Positions 1 through 8,632 of a stretch of 36,702 bases of DNA are shown one piece after another (the first letter of the stretch is position 1; each line of letters begins with the position of its first letter). The position numbers and the translations under genes are program-made. Below the pieces are notes generated by a model. It was not told where the DNA came from and searched no databases. It worked only from the letters and a program-made list of their open reading frames with translations. This DNA comes from Candidatus Galligastranaerophilus faecipullorum (GTDB taxonomy: Bacteria > Cyanobacteriota > Vampirovibrionia > Gastranaerophilales > Gastranaerophilaceae). The stretch covers positions 1 through 36,702 of the forward strand of contig DVFS01000053.1 of assembly GCA_018713115.1 (NCBI GenBank), given 5' to 3'.

Positions 1-1
1 T

Positions 2-205
2 GAAGAAAAAAACAAAAAGAAAATCTTCCAGGCAGGTTTTACGACAAAAAAAGTCGGCGAGGGCACGGGACTCGGGCTTGCCATTTGTAAAAAAATCATT
101 GAAAAGCACAAAGGCGAGATATTTTTTGAATCTAAAAGACAGGATAAAACAAAACCCGCTGCAGCGTACTGCACCGAGTTTTGTGTTGTTATTCCGATAA
201 ACTGA
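2..205 (+). CDS. Sensor histidine kinase, C-terminal fragment
   Basis: Only the last 67 codons lie in the window; the 5' part is upstream. The fragment contains [20 protein letters not shown], the G1/G2 glycine boxes and following helix of a GHKL (HATPase_c) ATP-binding domain, and ends in the usual final beta strand (CVVIPIN) before TGA at 203-205. In the family this domain binds ATP for autophosphorylation of the histidine in the DHp domain and signals to a response regulator, but sensor and DHp regions are not visible, so the stimulus cannot be guessed. The phrase FQAGFTTK just before the glycine box is typical of HisKA-type kinases. The gene ends directly against the stop codon of the convergent glycosyltransferase, with no space for a terminator. 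Confidence 0.85.
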   Translation, partial: EEKNKKKIFQAGFTTKKVGEGTGLGLAICKKIIEKHKGEIFFESKRQDKTKPAAAYCTEFCVVIPIN

Positions 206-1927
206 TTATTTTACAAGCAGTATATATTTTTTTGACTGTTTTACCGTATCAAGTTTGTTGAATAATCCTTTCGGTTTGAAATACTCATATGTGTCGTTTT
301 TGACAATAACATACACCCTGCCTTTTTGTGATATTGCTTCCTTAAGGGCTTTTATATCCCCGGGCGCGGTATCAACTATATAAATAATCTTTTTGTCAAA
401 ATCATTCATAAGGGAATACTTTTTTGCAAATCCGAATGTTACAAGCCCGGCGCCTTTATTATCTCCTGCGGCCATTTTTGAGTATTCTTCAAGCTCGTTT
501 TGCCCGAATGTTGTTATGGCGGGGAAAAGATGAACCGTTGTAATCATCATAACGCCGAGCATAAATATCACATTTGATATGAAAAGCAGCGAGCGGTTTT
601 TTGCAATCAAGCACAGGCAGCCGATGAGCGGCAGAACAATAAACCATATACAGGTAACTTCGCTGAATGATTGGAATTTTTGAATGTATTCGCTTATTGA
701 AGCCGGCGGGAAGTAGCTTAAAACAGCTCCTAAAATACCTGCCGCTATAAGAATTACAAAAGTGATAAGGCTTGAAGCTTTAATGTTTTTGGTGTATTTG
801 TCAAAACATACATATCCCCACCAGAAATAGCCTATTATAAGCGAGAGCGCCGGAAATATTGCAAGCGCATAGGTGGGGAGTTTTGAACTTGAAACAGAGA
901 AGAATAAAAGTGTCGACACGGCGTAAATTACCGCAAAAAGTATGGTTTTTTTATCGTTTGTGTCAGATGTAAACCAGACTTTTATTGATTTTGCAGCTCT
1001 GTAGTTTTTCGCTGCCGATTTTATTCCGCGGCATATCTGCCATATAAAAGAAACCGTCCAGGGCATAATTCCCGCAAGTACAATGGGAACATAAAAAAGA
1101 AAAGGCTGTTTTCTGCCAAGACCCATGGAGGAGTCTAAAAATCTTGCAAAATGGTGTTTTACAATATAATCATTAAACCAATCCATGCCGTGAACTTTGT
1201 AGATAAGAACGTGCCAGGGCATCGAAACAAGCAGAAAGATTATTATGCCGGGTATGATGTTTACGGGTTTAAACAGTTCGCGCACTTTTCTGAATGCAAG
1301 AAAGCTTAAAAATACTACCATAGCAGGGATTATTATACCGATAAGCCCTTTTGCAAGAACGGACAGCGCCATAAAGAACCAGGCAGAGTACCAGCAGTAT
1401 TTTTTATTGGATTCTTTTGAAAATTCGCTTAAAATTGCACAGTAAATTGCAGCCGAGGAGAATGCCATAAATCCCATATCCAAGATTGCAATGTGGGAAA
1501 GAAGTAAAAACCATACGGAAGATAAAAGCACAAAAGCGCAAATCAAGCCGTATGCCTTTGACTGCATAACTTTTGAAGCAAAGAAATATGTGAAAAACAC
1601 GCTGAATGCGGCAGTAAGCGCAGTCGCAAAGCGCGAAACAAATACGCCGGTATCATTAAAAATATGATAACATATGACATTCAGCCAGAAATAAAGCGGA
1701 GGTTTTTCAAGAAAATTTTCAAAGTTAAGGTAAGGTGTTATATAGTCTTTTAAAAAGAACATATCCCGCGACATGTTGACATAGCGTGTTTCGTCAATGT
1801 CGATTAACGGGTAAAGCCCTAAATTGTGGAATAAAAACAAATAACAAAAGAGTCCCAGAATAATTATATTCAGACCGCTTGAATGTTTTGAACAAAACAT
1901 TTTGATTTTTTGATAAAATTGCTCCAT
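206..1927 (-). CDS. ArnT-like integral membrane glycosyltransferase (PMT_2/GT83 type)
   Basis: A 573-residue polytopic membrane protein of the family that moves a sugar from a polyprenyl-phosphate carrier onto lipid A, protein or another glycan outside the inner membrane. After the first transmembrane helix (about residues 18-35) comes the first periplasmic loop with the acidic motif IDIDETRY (42-49) and EKPPLYF (74-80), both characteristic of ArnT/PMT catalytic loops. About ten further hydrophobic helices follow, then a soluble C-terminal tail of roughly 100 residues. AAGGAG lies 6-7 bases before the ATG, and the gap to the upstream phosphoesterase gene is only 18 bases, so the two probably form one transcript. 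The acceptor (lipid A aminoarabinose, other sugar, protein) cannot be told from sequence, so no symbol is given. Confidence 0.85.
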   Translation of the reverse strand: MEQFYQKIKMFCSKHSSGLNIIILGLFCYLFLFHNLGLYPLIDIDETRYVNMSRDMFFLKDYITPYLNFENFLEKPPLYFWLNVICYHIFNDTGVFVSRFATALTAAFSVFFTYFFASKVMQSKAYGLICAFVLLSSVWFLLLSHIAILDMGFMAFSSAAIYCAILSEFSKESNKKYCWYSAWFFMALSVLAKGLIGIIIPAMVVFLSFLAFRKVRELFKPVNIIPGIIIFLLVSMPWHVLIYKVHGMDWFNDYIVKHHFARFLDSSMGLGRKQPFLFYVPIVLAGIMPWTVSFIWQICRGIKSAAKNYRAAKSIKVWFTSDTNDKKTILFAVIYAVSTLLFFSVSSSKLPTYALAIFPALSLIIGYFWWGYVCFDKYTKNIKASSLITFVILIAAGILGAVLSYFPPASISEYIQKFQSFSEVTCIWFIVLPLIGCLCLIAKNRSLLFISNVIFMLGVMMITTVHLFPAITTFGQNELEEYSKMAAGDNKGAGLVTFGFAKKYSLMNDFDKKIIYIVDTAPGDIKALKEAISQKGRVYVIVKNDTYEYFKPKGLFNKLDTVKQSKKYILLVK

Positions 1928-1945
1928 TTGTACTCCTTAACCTTA

Positions 1946-2764
1946 TTAATCTACTTTGTATACTCTTGTTTTTACGAATGTATGTTTTGCTTTTTCGCTG
2001 TAGTCTATATATATTTTCTTAAATTCAGAATTTTTATCAAGTGCCTGTACGCTTACATTGTAAATCCCGTTTTTTACATACTCGTCATCAATATTGTGAT
2101 GTCCCGAGATAACGGCTATTACGTTATTGTTTTTTGATAAAACGTTGTGAAATTTCTCTATATCATAAGGAAGCACATTCTCTTTTATTTCTTCGGAAGG
2201 AAAAATCGGGTAATGCGAAACTATTATAACCGGGTCGTTTTTGTATTTTTTTAAAATCATCTCGAGAAGTGCAAGCTCGTCTTCTTTAAAAAACCCGTAC
2301 TGGGTGGGTATAAACTGGTTTACTCCGTCCGTGAATACAAAAACAAAGCCGTTTATTCTTTTTGCCTGCGGCAGCTCTTTTGTTCTGTTTTTGGAGAAAA
2401 GATTTAAAATCCTGTAGTATTCTTTTTTGTCCAAATCTTTTGTTGCGGCGACATCCTTGTCGCCTAAAACGGTATAAAGGGGCTCTTTAAGTTTTCTTGT
2501 GATTTTTGAAAACATTACAAGGTTATATTTATCTGCCGAAGCCAGATTGTCGCCGAGAAATATGGTAAACTCGCTTCCGTTTGTATTTATTATATCTATC
2601 GAGTCAAAAAGCTTTTTAATTGACGGAGTAAGTTTTTGAGCGTTTTTAACCGAAGTGTCCGCCTTAATGCCCGAATTTGAAATGACTGAAAATTCCACGC
2701 TTTTTGCATCGGCGGCGCCTGCTAAAAATATCGTGAAAATGAACACTAAAAACAGCTTCTTCAT
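1946..2764 (-). CDS. Secreted calcineurin-like phosphoesterase with degenerate metal site
   Basis: A 272-residue protein with a clear signal peptide (MKKLFLVFIFTIFLAGAADA, cleavage near residue 20), so it should act outside the inner membrane. The fold is recognisable from LGDN (70-73), SHYP (183-186) and GHHN (221-224), three metal-binding blocks of calcineurin-like phosphoesterases. Two blocks are altered: the first, normally D-x-H, reads ISNSG (28-32), and the GNH[D/E] block reads GDKD (101-104), which loses the catalytic His. Catalysis by the usual dinuclear mechanism is therefore doubtful. It is first gene of the two-gene unit with the membrane glycosyltransferase. It has no Shine-Dalgarno sequence; a near-consensus promoter sits immediately upstream (see 2771-2799). 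Substrate unknown. Confidence 0.75.
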   Translation of the reverse strand: MKKLFLVFIFTIFLAGAADAKSVEFSVISNSGIKADTSVKNAQKLTPSIKKLFDSIDIINTNGSEFTIFLGDNLASADKYNLVMFSKITRKLKEPLYTVLGDKDVAATKDLDKKEYYRILNLFSKNRTKELPQAKRINGFVFVFTDGVNQFIPTQYGFFKEDELALLEMILKKYKNDPVIIVSHYPIFPSEEIKENVLPYDIEKFHNVLSKNNNVIAVISGHHNIDDEYVKNGIYNVSVQALDKNSEFKKIYIDYSEKAKHTFVKTRVYKVD

Positions 2765-2770
2765 AGGCTG

Positions 2771-2799
2771 ATTATACGTTAAATCCCGTTATCTGTAAA
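2771..2799 (-). promoter_or_regulatory. Sigma-70-type promoter giving a predicted leaderless transcript
   Basis: On the minus strand TTTACA (2799-2794), a 17-base spacer and TATAAT (2776-2771) are followed by exactly 6 bases and then the ATG at 2764. The expected transcription start is the A of the start codon, and no Shine-Dalgarno sequence is present. This is the cleanest example of a pattern repeated at several other genes. Confidence 0.7.
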
Positions 2800-2838
2800 G
2801 AAAAATCACACTCTTTTTAATGCGCTGTTTACAGGTGT

Positions 2839-3600
2839 TTATTTTGCTGCAGTCTGAACTTTTGCTTTTGCCCACAGTTCTTCCCACTCGTCAAAAACCA
2901 TCTCCTCAAGGGGTTTTGAAGCCAGCTCTTCCATCTTTTTAAATCTTTTTATAAACTTTTCATTTGCAATGTTTAACGCCTGCTCGGCGTCGATTTTATT
3001 CCATCTGGCAAGATTAACAAGAGCAAAGAGGATATCTCCGAATTCTTCTTCTTTTTCACTCTGTGTTTTTGCATTTTCAAACTCGACAAACTCGCTTTTT
3101 ACGCAGTCTTTGAGCTGTTTGATATTTTGCCATTCAAACCCTGCTCTTACAGCTTTTTTGGAGATTTTTTGTGCTTTCATAAGCGCGCTTTGAGATTTTG
3201 AAATGCCATCCAGAACGCTTTTTCTGTGGGGCTTTTCCTCCAGTTTGAGTTTTTCCCAGTTGGATAAAATCTCTTTAACGTCTTTTACCTTTGTGTTTGA
3301 AAATACATGCGGATGGCGGTGTATGAGTTTTTCATTTATTGTGCGCGCCACATCATCAAAATTAAAATACCCGTTATCATCGGCAATCTGCGCATGTAAA
3401 ACTACCTGCAAAAGCACATCCCCGAGCTCTTCTTTAAGGTGTTTCATATCATCGGCGTTTATGGCGTCAATTGCTTCGTATGCTTCTTCAAGCATATTTT
3501 CCCTGATACTCTTGTGAGTCTGCTCCCTGTCCCACTTGCAGCCGTTTTCTCCTCTTAAAATTTGCATTGTTTCAAGGAGTTTTTCAATATTGCTTTTCAT
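2839..3600 (-). CDS. mazG: Nucleoside triphosphate pyrophosphohydrolase MazG
   Basis: A 253-residue house-cleaning enzyme that hydrolyses (d)NTPs to NMP and pyrophosphate. It has the two-domain MazG layout: N-terminal LRGENGCKWDREQTHKS (15-31) followed by the Mg-binding EEAYE (38-42) and EELGD (57-61), and a second MazG domain with EFVEFE and EEFGDILFALVNLARW near residues 160-200. Length and motifs match the family. Its ATG overlaps the stop codon of hisG by one base (TAATG), so it is translationally coupled as the second gene of a hisG-mazG unit. MazG resembles the phosphoribosyl-ATP pyrophosphohydrolase fold (HisE) that acts after HisG, so the pairing is suggestive, but the tandem domains favour true MazG. 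Confidence 0.92.
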   Translation of the reverse strand: MKSNIEKLLETMQILRGENGCKWDREQTHKSIRENMLEEAYEAIDAINADDMKHLKEELGDVLLQVVLHAQIADDNGYFNFDDVARTINEKLIHRHPHVFSNTKVKDVKEILSNWEKLKLEEKPHRKSVLDGISKSQSALMKAQKISKKAVRAGFEWQNIKQLKDCVKSEFVEFENAKTQSEKEEEFGDILFALVNLARWNKIDAEQALNIANEKFIKRFKKMEELASKPLEEMVFDEWEELWAKAKVQTAAK

Positions 3601-4469
3601 TATTTCACCATTTGATCAACGGTTAGAATCAAAATGCCCTTGCCGCCTATGGATTTCAGGTGATCTATACTGTCATAAACCATGTCTTTGTCGACAACTA
3701 CGTGAATTACAACATTTTCGTTATCTCCCCACAGCTGTGTTACGGTGGGTGACGACAGGCCGGGCATGAAACTTTTTACCTCTTCAATTTTGTCTTTTGG
3801 CACATGCACCATAAGGTATTTCTTTTCCTGTGCGTCAATGACCGAATCAAGCGCCCTTACAAGAGAGTTGAGTTTTTTTTGCTTATCTTCTTCAAGATTT
3901 TTCCTTGCCACTATAACCGCACTGGATTTTAAAATTTTGTCTATAATTCTCAGGCGGTTTGATTTAAGCGTTGACCCTGTTGAAGTTATATCTATTACAA
4001 CATCTGAAAGCCCGAGTGACGGAGTGATTTCAACAGCTCCTGAAACTTCAATTACTCTTGCTTTTTTGCCGAGTTTTTCAAAGTAGCGTTTTGCAATGTT
4101 CGGGAAAGACGTCGCAACATTGATTTCATCAGGTAAATCCGCGGGAGTTTTATATGGGTCCTCGTCTTTCACCGCGACAACCATTTCGCAGCCCCCGAAG
4201 TCAAAGTCCTTAACTTTGTCAAGTTCTACATCTTCTTCAACTACTACATCCCAGCCCGTAAAGCCGACATCTGCCACTTTTGCATCCAGAAATCTCGGTA
4301 TATCTTGAGTCCTTACGAAAATCAGCGAGTACTTGCCGTCGCGGGTTGCGATTTTAAGACATCTTTCATCCTTTACTCCGAAAGACAAACCTGCATTATT
4401 TAAAAGTTCGTAAATTTTGGTTGAGAGCCTGCCCTTATTGGGAATGGCTATTTTTAGCGTATTGTCCAT
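3600..4469 (-). CDS. hisG: ATP phosphoribosyltransferase, long form
   Basis: A 289-residue HisG that condenses ATP with PRPP as the first committed step of histidine synthesis. It starts LKIAIPNKGRLS (5-16), contains DVGFTGWDVVVEED (67-80), and has the PRPP-binding loop DVVIDITSTGSTLKSN (156-171). The roughly 80 residues at the C-terminus form the ACT-like regulatory domain of long-form HisG, ending in GGKGILILTVDQMVK, so it should be feedback-inhibited by histidine and should not need HisZ. Other his genes are absent from the window. Downstream mazG overlaps it by one base. There is no Shine-Dalgarno sequence; the promoter is described separately. Confidence 0.95.
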   Translation of the reverse strand: MDNTLKIAIPNKGRLSTKIYELLNNAGLSFGVKDERCLKIATRDGKYSLIFVRTQDIPRFLDAKVADVGFTGWDVVVEEDVELDKVKDFDFGGCEMVVAVKDEDPYKTPADLPDEINVATSFPNIAKRYFEKLGKKARVIEVSGAVEITPSLGLSDVVIDITSTGSTLKSNRLRIIDKILKSSAVIVARKNLEEDKQKKLNSLVRALDSVIDAQEKKYLMVHVPKDKIEEVKSFMPGLSSPTVTQLWGDNENVVIHVVVDKDMVYDSIDHLKSIGGKGILILTVDQMVK

Positions 4470-4476
4470 AACTATA

Positions 4477-4504
4477 AGATTAGCACATCAAATCTTAAAA
4501 GCAA
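4477..4504 (-). promoter_or_regulatory. hisG promoter with extended -10, predicted near-leaderless
   Basis: On the minus strand, TGC directly precedes TAATCT (4482-4477), forming an extended -10. A weak -35 (TTGCTT, 4504-4499) lies 16 bases upstream. Seven bases separate the -10 from the hisG ATG at 4469, so the start point falls at or one base before the start codon. Confidence 0.45.
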
Positions 4505-4507
4505 TAA

Positions 4508-4530
4508 AAAACTCCCTTAAAGGGAGTTTT
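4508..4530 (-). terminator. Rho-independent terminator of the TPR gene
   Basis: AAAACTCCCTT and AAGGGAGTTTT form a near-perfect palindrome just past the TPR gene's stop codon. Read on the minus strand the stem is followed by a T-rich tract. It separates the TPR gene from the hisG promoter. Confidence 0.85.
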
Positions 4531-4532
4531 GC

Positions 4533-5546
4533 TTAATTTTGTTCGCTTCTGAGTTTTAATGCCGTAGCAATGCATTCAAAGCCCATATCCCTATCCGCTT
4601 CATTATCGCTCATTATAAGCATATTGCCGTAAAACTCCCAGTAGCGGGGTCTGTCGGAGGCAAGTTCAATGGCTTTTTCAATATCCGCTTTTGCCTGTTC
4701 GGTATCTATTCTTTTGTTAACTTTTGCTCTTTCGTAGTATGTATTTGCCGAGCCGGGTGTATATTCAAGTGCCTGTGTAAATTCATCTCTGGCTTCGGTG
4801 TTTAAGGGTGAATAAGGACTGGGAGCCAGAGTATAAAGGCATTTACCTTTCTTATGGTGGGCATTGGCGAGTTTTATTTTAACTCCCGTATTGTCGGGGT
4901 TTTTGGCAAGTATGTCTTCATTTAAAATTATACTGCCCTCAAGTGCATCTATTGCTTCCCGGTATTTGTTTGTGTTCATAAGGGCGTTTGCTTTGTAATC
5001 GTAGATATCGGGATTATTCGGGTTTAGTTCAATGCTTTTGTCGTAATCCGAAATTGCCGAGCTATACAGTTCTCTTGAATATTCAAAGTCCTCGCGTTCT
5101 ATTTCCTGCGCCCATTTTGCTTTGCTCAAACCGCGCAGACCCACGCTGTTTGCACTGTCGGGTCTTAATTCAAATGCTTTTGTATAGTCTGCTATGGACT
5201 CTTCGTATTGTCCGAGTTCTTTTTCCGCGCTTCCTTTGGCATGCCAGGCTCTTGCGGAGTCCGGATTAATTGCAAGCGCTTTTTTAAGGCTTTCTATGCA
5301 TGATGTGTATTGTTTTTGGCTAAAAGCTTCATAACCTACCTGCTCGAGTTTTTTTGCGTATTCTTTTTTCTCCTGTTCGGACAGAGTGTCGGCTGTTGCT
5401 TTTCTGACAAATATATCCTGTCCGTCAGTGCCGTCTGCTTTTCCTCTGAAGGATACCTGATTTGTGTTTTTTGTTACGGGGTTTGTATTATGTGTTCTGT
5501 TTATTGAACTTAACATGCCTGTAAAATTCGGGGAAATACTCAACAT
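4533..5546 (-). CDS. TPR-repeat protein with N-terminal VSFRGK tag
   Basis: A 337-residue protein with no signal peptide or membrane segment. Residues 1-60 are low-complexity, Asn/Thr/Ser-rich, and contain NQVSFRGK (29-36). From about residue 64 there are tandem 34-residue tetratricopeptide repeats, for example AFSQKQYTSCIESLKKALA, then INPDSARAWHAKGSAEKELG, and later ELNPNNPDIYDYKANALMN; these form helical surfaces for protein binding. It is monocistronic, with its own terminator (4508-4530) and a purine-rich AAGGAAGAAAGG upstream of the ATG as ribosome-binding site. The partner is unknown. The tag resembles those of the GlgA-like protein at 13786 and the small protein at 27140. Confidence 0.85.
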   Translation of the reverse strand: MLSISPNFTGMLSSINRTHNTNPVTKNTNQVSFRGKADGTDGQDIFVRKATADTLSEQEKKEYAKKLEQVGYEAFSQKQYTSCIESLKKALAINPDSARAWHAKGSAEKELGQYEESIADYTKAFELRPDSANSVGLRGLSKAKWAQEIEREDFEYSRELYSSAISDYDKSIELNPNNPDIYDYKANALMNTNKYREAIDALEGSIILNEDILAKNPDNTGVKIKLANAHHKKGKCLYTLAPSPYSPLNTEARDEFTQALEYTPGSANTYYERAKVNKRIDTEQAKADIEKAIELASDRPRYWEFYGNMLIMSDNEADRDMGFECIATALKLRSEQN

Positions 5547-5612
5547 ATAAAAACCTTTCTTCCTTATGTATATCGCTAAACGCCCGTAAAGAATCGCCGT
5601 TGATATATGCGG

Positions 5613-5626
5613 TGTAAAAATTTACA
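5613..5626. promoter_or_regulatory. TGTAAA-AA-TTTACA palindrome between divergent genes
   Basis: A perfect 14-base inverted repeat lies in the 176-base gap between the TPR gene and ileS. The right half (TTTACA, 5621-5626) can serve as a -35 for ileS, with TATTAA at 5643-5648 after a 16-base spacer. The left half is TTTACA on the minus strand. It may be an operator or simply two back-to-back -35 elements. Confidence 0.4.
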
Positions 5627-5722
5627 TTTCTTAATTTTTATATATTAAGTATGATTTGTGTTTTTGAAAATAATTTTTTTTATCATAAAATATTACATAT
5701 ATTTTATGTGAGGAAACAGGAT

Positions 5723-8536
5723 ATGTCAGAGGATAAAAAAGAATTTAAAAATACGCTTAATCTGCCGCAGACTACTCTTGCAATGCGTGCAAACGCTCCT
5801 GTCAGAGAGGTTGAAATCCAGAAGTTCTGGGAAGAAAATAAAATCTATGAAAAAAATATTGCACAGCGCGATAAAGCAAATAAATTTATCCTCCACGACG
5901 GCCCTCCGTACTTAAGTTCGGATAAAATTCACATAGGAACGGCGCTGAATAAAATTTTAAAAGATATTGTCGTAAAATATAAATCCCAAAAAGGTTACTA
6001 TGCGCCTTATGTTCCCGGTTATGACGCGCACGGGCTGCCTATTGAAAATGCCGTTGTCAAAAATATAAAAGGCGGCAGAGAAGCTTTGACTCCTTATGAA
6101 TTAAGGCAAAAATGCCGTGAGTTTGCGCTTAAAAACCTGAAGGGGCAGGAAGCAAACTTTAGGCGTCTTGGCGTGTGGGGAAACTGGGAAAATCCTTATC
6201 TTTCGATTGCTCCCGATTTTGAAGCGCAGCAGGTAAAAATCTTTTATGATATGTACAAAAAAGGCTATGTTCAAAAAGGTTTAAAACCGGTTTACTGGTG
6301 CGCAAGCTGTGAAACAGCGCTGGCTGAGGCCGAGGTTGAGTATGCCGACCATACATCGGAATCTATTTATGTGAAGTTTAAGTTTATCGATGAGGATGCA
6401 CAGAAAATATACAAAATGTCCGGACTTGACGAGAAAAAACCTCTCTGCAGCGTCATCTGGACAACAACCCCCTGGACAATTCCTTCCAATATGGCAATAA
6501 GCCTGCACCCTGATTTTGAATATCAGATTTTTGAATACGGCGGCGAAAACTACATTGTTGCAAAAGAACTGCTTGAAAGTTTTGTTAATGATGTTGAATG
6601 GGAAAATGTTTCTCTCAAAGGCAAAACTCTTCGCGGCTTTGAACTTGAAAATCTTAAGACAAAACATCCGATGTATGACAGATTTTCTCCCATTCTGACA
6701 GGCGAGCATGTTACGCTTGAAGCAGGTACGGGTGCCGTACACACTGCCCCCGGACATGGTCTTGAAGACTGGGAAGTCTGCCAGAAGTACGGTATAGAAA
6801 CTTTCTCGCCTTTTGATTCAAAAGGACGCTGGACAAATCAGGTTCCCGAACTTGAAGGCACTCCTTACTATAAAGGCAATTCGCTTGTAATAGAGAAACT
6901 GAAAGAACTCGGTGTGCTTATTAAAGAAGCACCTATATCTCACAGTTATCCGCACTGCTGGAGATGTAAAAACCCTGTTATGTACAGGGCAACTCCCCAG
7001 TGGTTTGTTAAGGTCGGCGACTTTAAGGATAAAACCCTTGAAGCCATAAAAAATGTTACCTGGATTCCCGCCGCAGGCGAGAAAAGAATTTCAAACATGG
7101 TTGAAAACCGCTCCGATTGGTGTATTTCACGCCAGAGAGCATGGGGTGTGCCCATTCCTGTCCTGTATTGCAAAAAATGCGGCAGGGTAATTATTAACGA
7201 TGAAACAATTAAAATCATTGCAGATAAATTTGAAAAAGAGTCTTCGGATGCCTGGGTTAAATATGAAGCAAAAGACTTTATCCCGCAAGGTTTTAAATGC
7301 GAATGCGGCTGCGGTGAATTTGAAAAAGAAACCGATATTATGGATGTCTGGTTTGACTCGGGTTCATCCTGGTCTGCAGTAGTTGAAAAAAGAAGCGACG
7401 AACTTGGCACAATCCCTGTTGAGATGTACCTTGAAGGCTCTGACCAGCACCGCGGCTGGTTCCAGTCTTCGCTTTTAACATGTGTTGCAACCCGCGGAAT
7501 TGCGCCTTACAAAACAGTTTTGACCCATGGCTTTGTACTTGACGGCGAAGGCAGAAAAATGTCCAAGTCGCTGGGTAATGTCATTCTTCCCCAGGAGGTA
7601 ACAAAAGTTTACGGTGCAGATGTTTTAAGGCTCTGGGCTGCAAGTGTCGATTACAGAAACGATATTAAAATAGGCGAAAACATAATAAAACAGCTTGTTG
7701 AAATCTTTAAGAAAACAAGAAACACTGCAAGATTTCTGCTAGGCAATCTTTTTGACTTTAATCCGAATGTTGATTATGTTGAGTACAAGGACCTTAAAAA
7801 CATTGATAAATTCGCACTTTCGCGCCTTAATGCCCTTGTTAAAAACGTAGATGAGGCATTTGAAAATTACGAGTTTTATAAATACTTCCAATACCTGCAA
7901 AACTTTGCGGCAGTGGATTTAAGTTCTTTTTATCTTGATATTGTAAAAGACAGGCTTTATACATCGGGTAAAAAATCCCTCTCGCGCCGTGCCTGCCAGA
8001 GTGTCATGTATGAGATTCTTCAAACTCTTGTGAGGATTCTTGTTCCGGTTATGCCCCACCAGGCGGAAGATATCTGGCAAAATACACCAGAATGCCAGAG
8101 AGGCGCTCTGGAGAGCATTCTGCTTTCCGATTGGGTAAAAGCAAAGCCGCAATGGGATAACCCCGCGCTGGAAGAAGAGTTCGGCGAACTTTTAAAAACC
8201 CGCGATATTGTGTCGCACGCTATTGAACCGCTTCGCTCGGGCGAAGAAAAAATCGTGGGCAGTTCGCTTGAAGCGGATATTTTAATTACTTCAGCCGATA
8301 CTGAAAAGCAGGCTCTTCTTGAAAAATATGCCGATGACTTAGGCGATTTATACATTGTATCGCATGTCTTTACTAAAGATGATAAAGATTTTGAAACAAT
8401 AAGCACATTTGAGCAGGACGGATACATTGTGAAAATCCAAAAAGCAAACGGTCAAAAGTGCGAACGCTGCTGGAAATACCGCAGTCTTAATCAGGATGGT
8501 ATATGCAGCGACTGTGCTCAGGCAATCAATTGTTAA
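5723..8536 (+). CDS. ileS: Isoleucyl-tRNA synthetase
   Basis: Charges tRNA-Ile with isoleucine in the cytoplasm. I choose the ATG at 5723 (937 residues) because AGGAAACAGG lies just upstream and the 24 extra codons reachable from 5651 are A+T-rich and unlike other IleRS N-termini. Seen in order: class I signature as HIGT (70-73) rather than HIGH; PGYDAHGLPIE; the CP1 editing domain with WTTTPWT; a central zinc ribbon (CKKCG with a later CECGCG); DVWFDSGSSW; DQHRGWFQ; KMSKS (612-616); anticodon-binding domain; and a C-terminal zinc finger with Cys at 913, 916, 928 and 931. Monocistronic; a weak hairpin follows the stop codon. Confidence 0.97.
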   Translation: MSEDKKEFKNTLNLPQTTLAMRANAPVREVEIQKFWEENKIYEKNIAQRDKANKFILHDGPPYLSSDKIHIGTALNKILKDIVVKYKSQKGYYAPYVPGYDAHGLPIENAVVKNIKGGREALTPYELRQKCREFALKNLKGQEANFRRLGVWGNWENPYLSIAPDFEAQQVKIFYDMYKKGYVQKGLKPVYWCASCETALAEAEVEYADHTSESIYVKFKFIDEDAQKIYKMSGLDEKKPLCSVIWTTTPWTIPSNMAISLHPDFEYQIFEYGGENYIVAKELLESFVNDVEWENVSLKGKTLRGFELENLKTKHPMYDRFSPILTGEHVTLEAGTGAVHTAPGHGLEDWEVCQKYGIETFSPFDSKGRWTNQVPELEGTPYYKGNSLVIEKLKELGVLIKEAPISHSYPHCWRCKNPVMYRATPQWFVKVGDFKDKTLEAIKNVTWIPAAGEKRISNMVENRSDWCISRQRAWGVPIPVLYCKKCGRVIINDETIKIIADKFEKESSDAWVKYEAKDFIPQGFKCECGCGEFEKETDIMDVWFDSGSSWSAVVEKRSDELGTIPVEMYLEGSDQHRGWFQSSLLTCVATRGIAPYKTVLTHGFVLDGEGRKMSKSLGNVILPQEVTKVYGADVLRLWAASVDYRNDIKIGENIIKQLVEIFKKTRNTARFLLGNLFDFNPNVDYVEYKDLKNIDKFALSRLNALVKNVDEAFENYEFYKYFQYLQNFAAVDLSSFYLDIVKDRLYTSGKKSLSRRACQSVMYEILQTLVRILVPVMPHQAEDIWQNTPECQRGALESILLSDWVKAKPQWDNPALEEEFGELLKTRDIVSHAIEPLRSGEEKIVGSSLEADILITSADTEKQALLEKYADDLGDLYIVSHVFTKDDKDFETISTFEQDGYIVKIQKANGQKCERCWKYRSLNQDGICSDCAQAINC

Positions 8537-8632
8537 CCTGTGTTACAATTTTTAAAAAGTATGTAATTTATAAGTGCAAAAATTGTTAATTATAATATAG
8601 GATATTTGTCCGTATCCTTATGACAGCAAAAC

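Noticed and set aside
3600-3602. mazG as HisE (phosphoribosyl-ATP pyrophosphohydrolase) because of coupling to hisG
   Set aside because: The protein has two MazG domains and typical MazG motifs and length; HisE is about 100 residues.
5651-5722. N-terminal extension of IleRS from the ATG at 5651
   Set aside because: The added residues are A+T-driven, unlike other IleRS, and the ATG at 5723 has a good ribosome-binding site.
6281-6757. Reverse-strand open frame inside ileS
   Set aside because: Shadow of a strong coding frame, with no start signal or recognisable protein.
8528-8560. Hairpin after ileS as terminator
   Set aside because: The pairing is short with a bulge, includes the stop codon, and the T tract is broken. 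Too weak to call.
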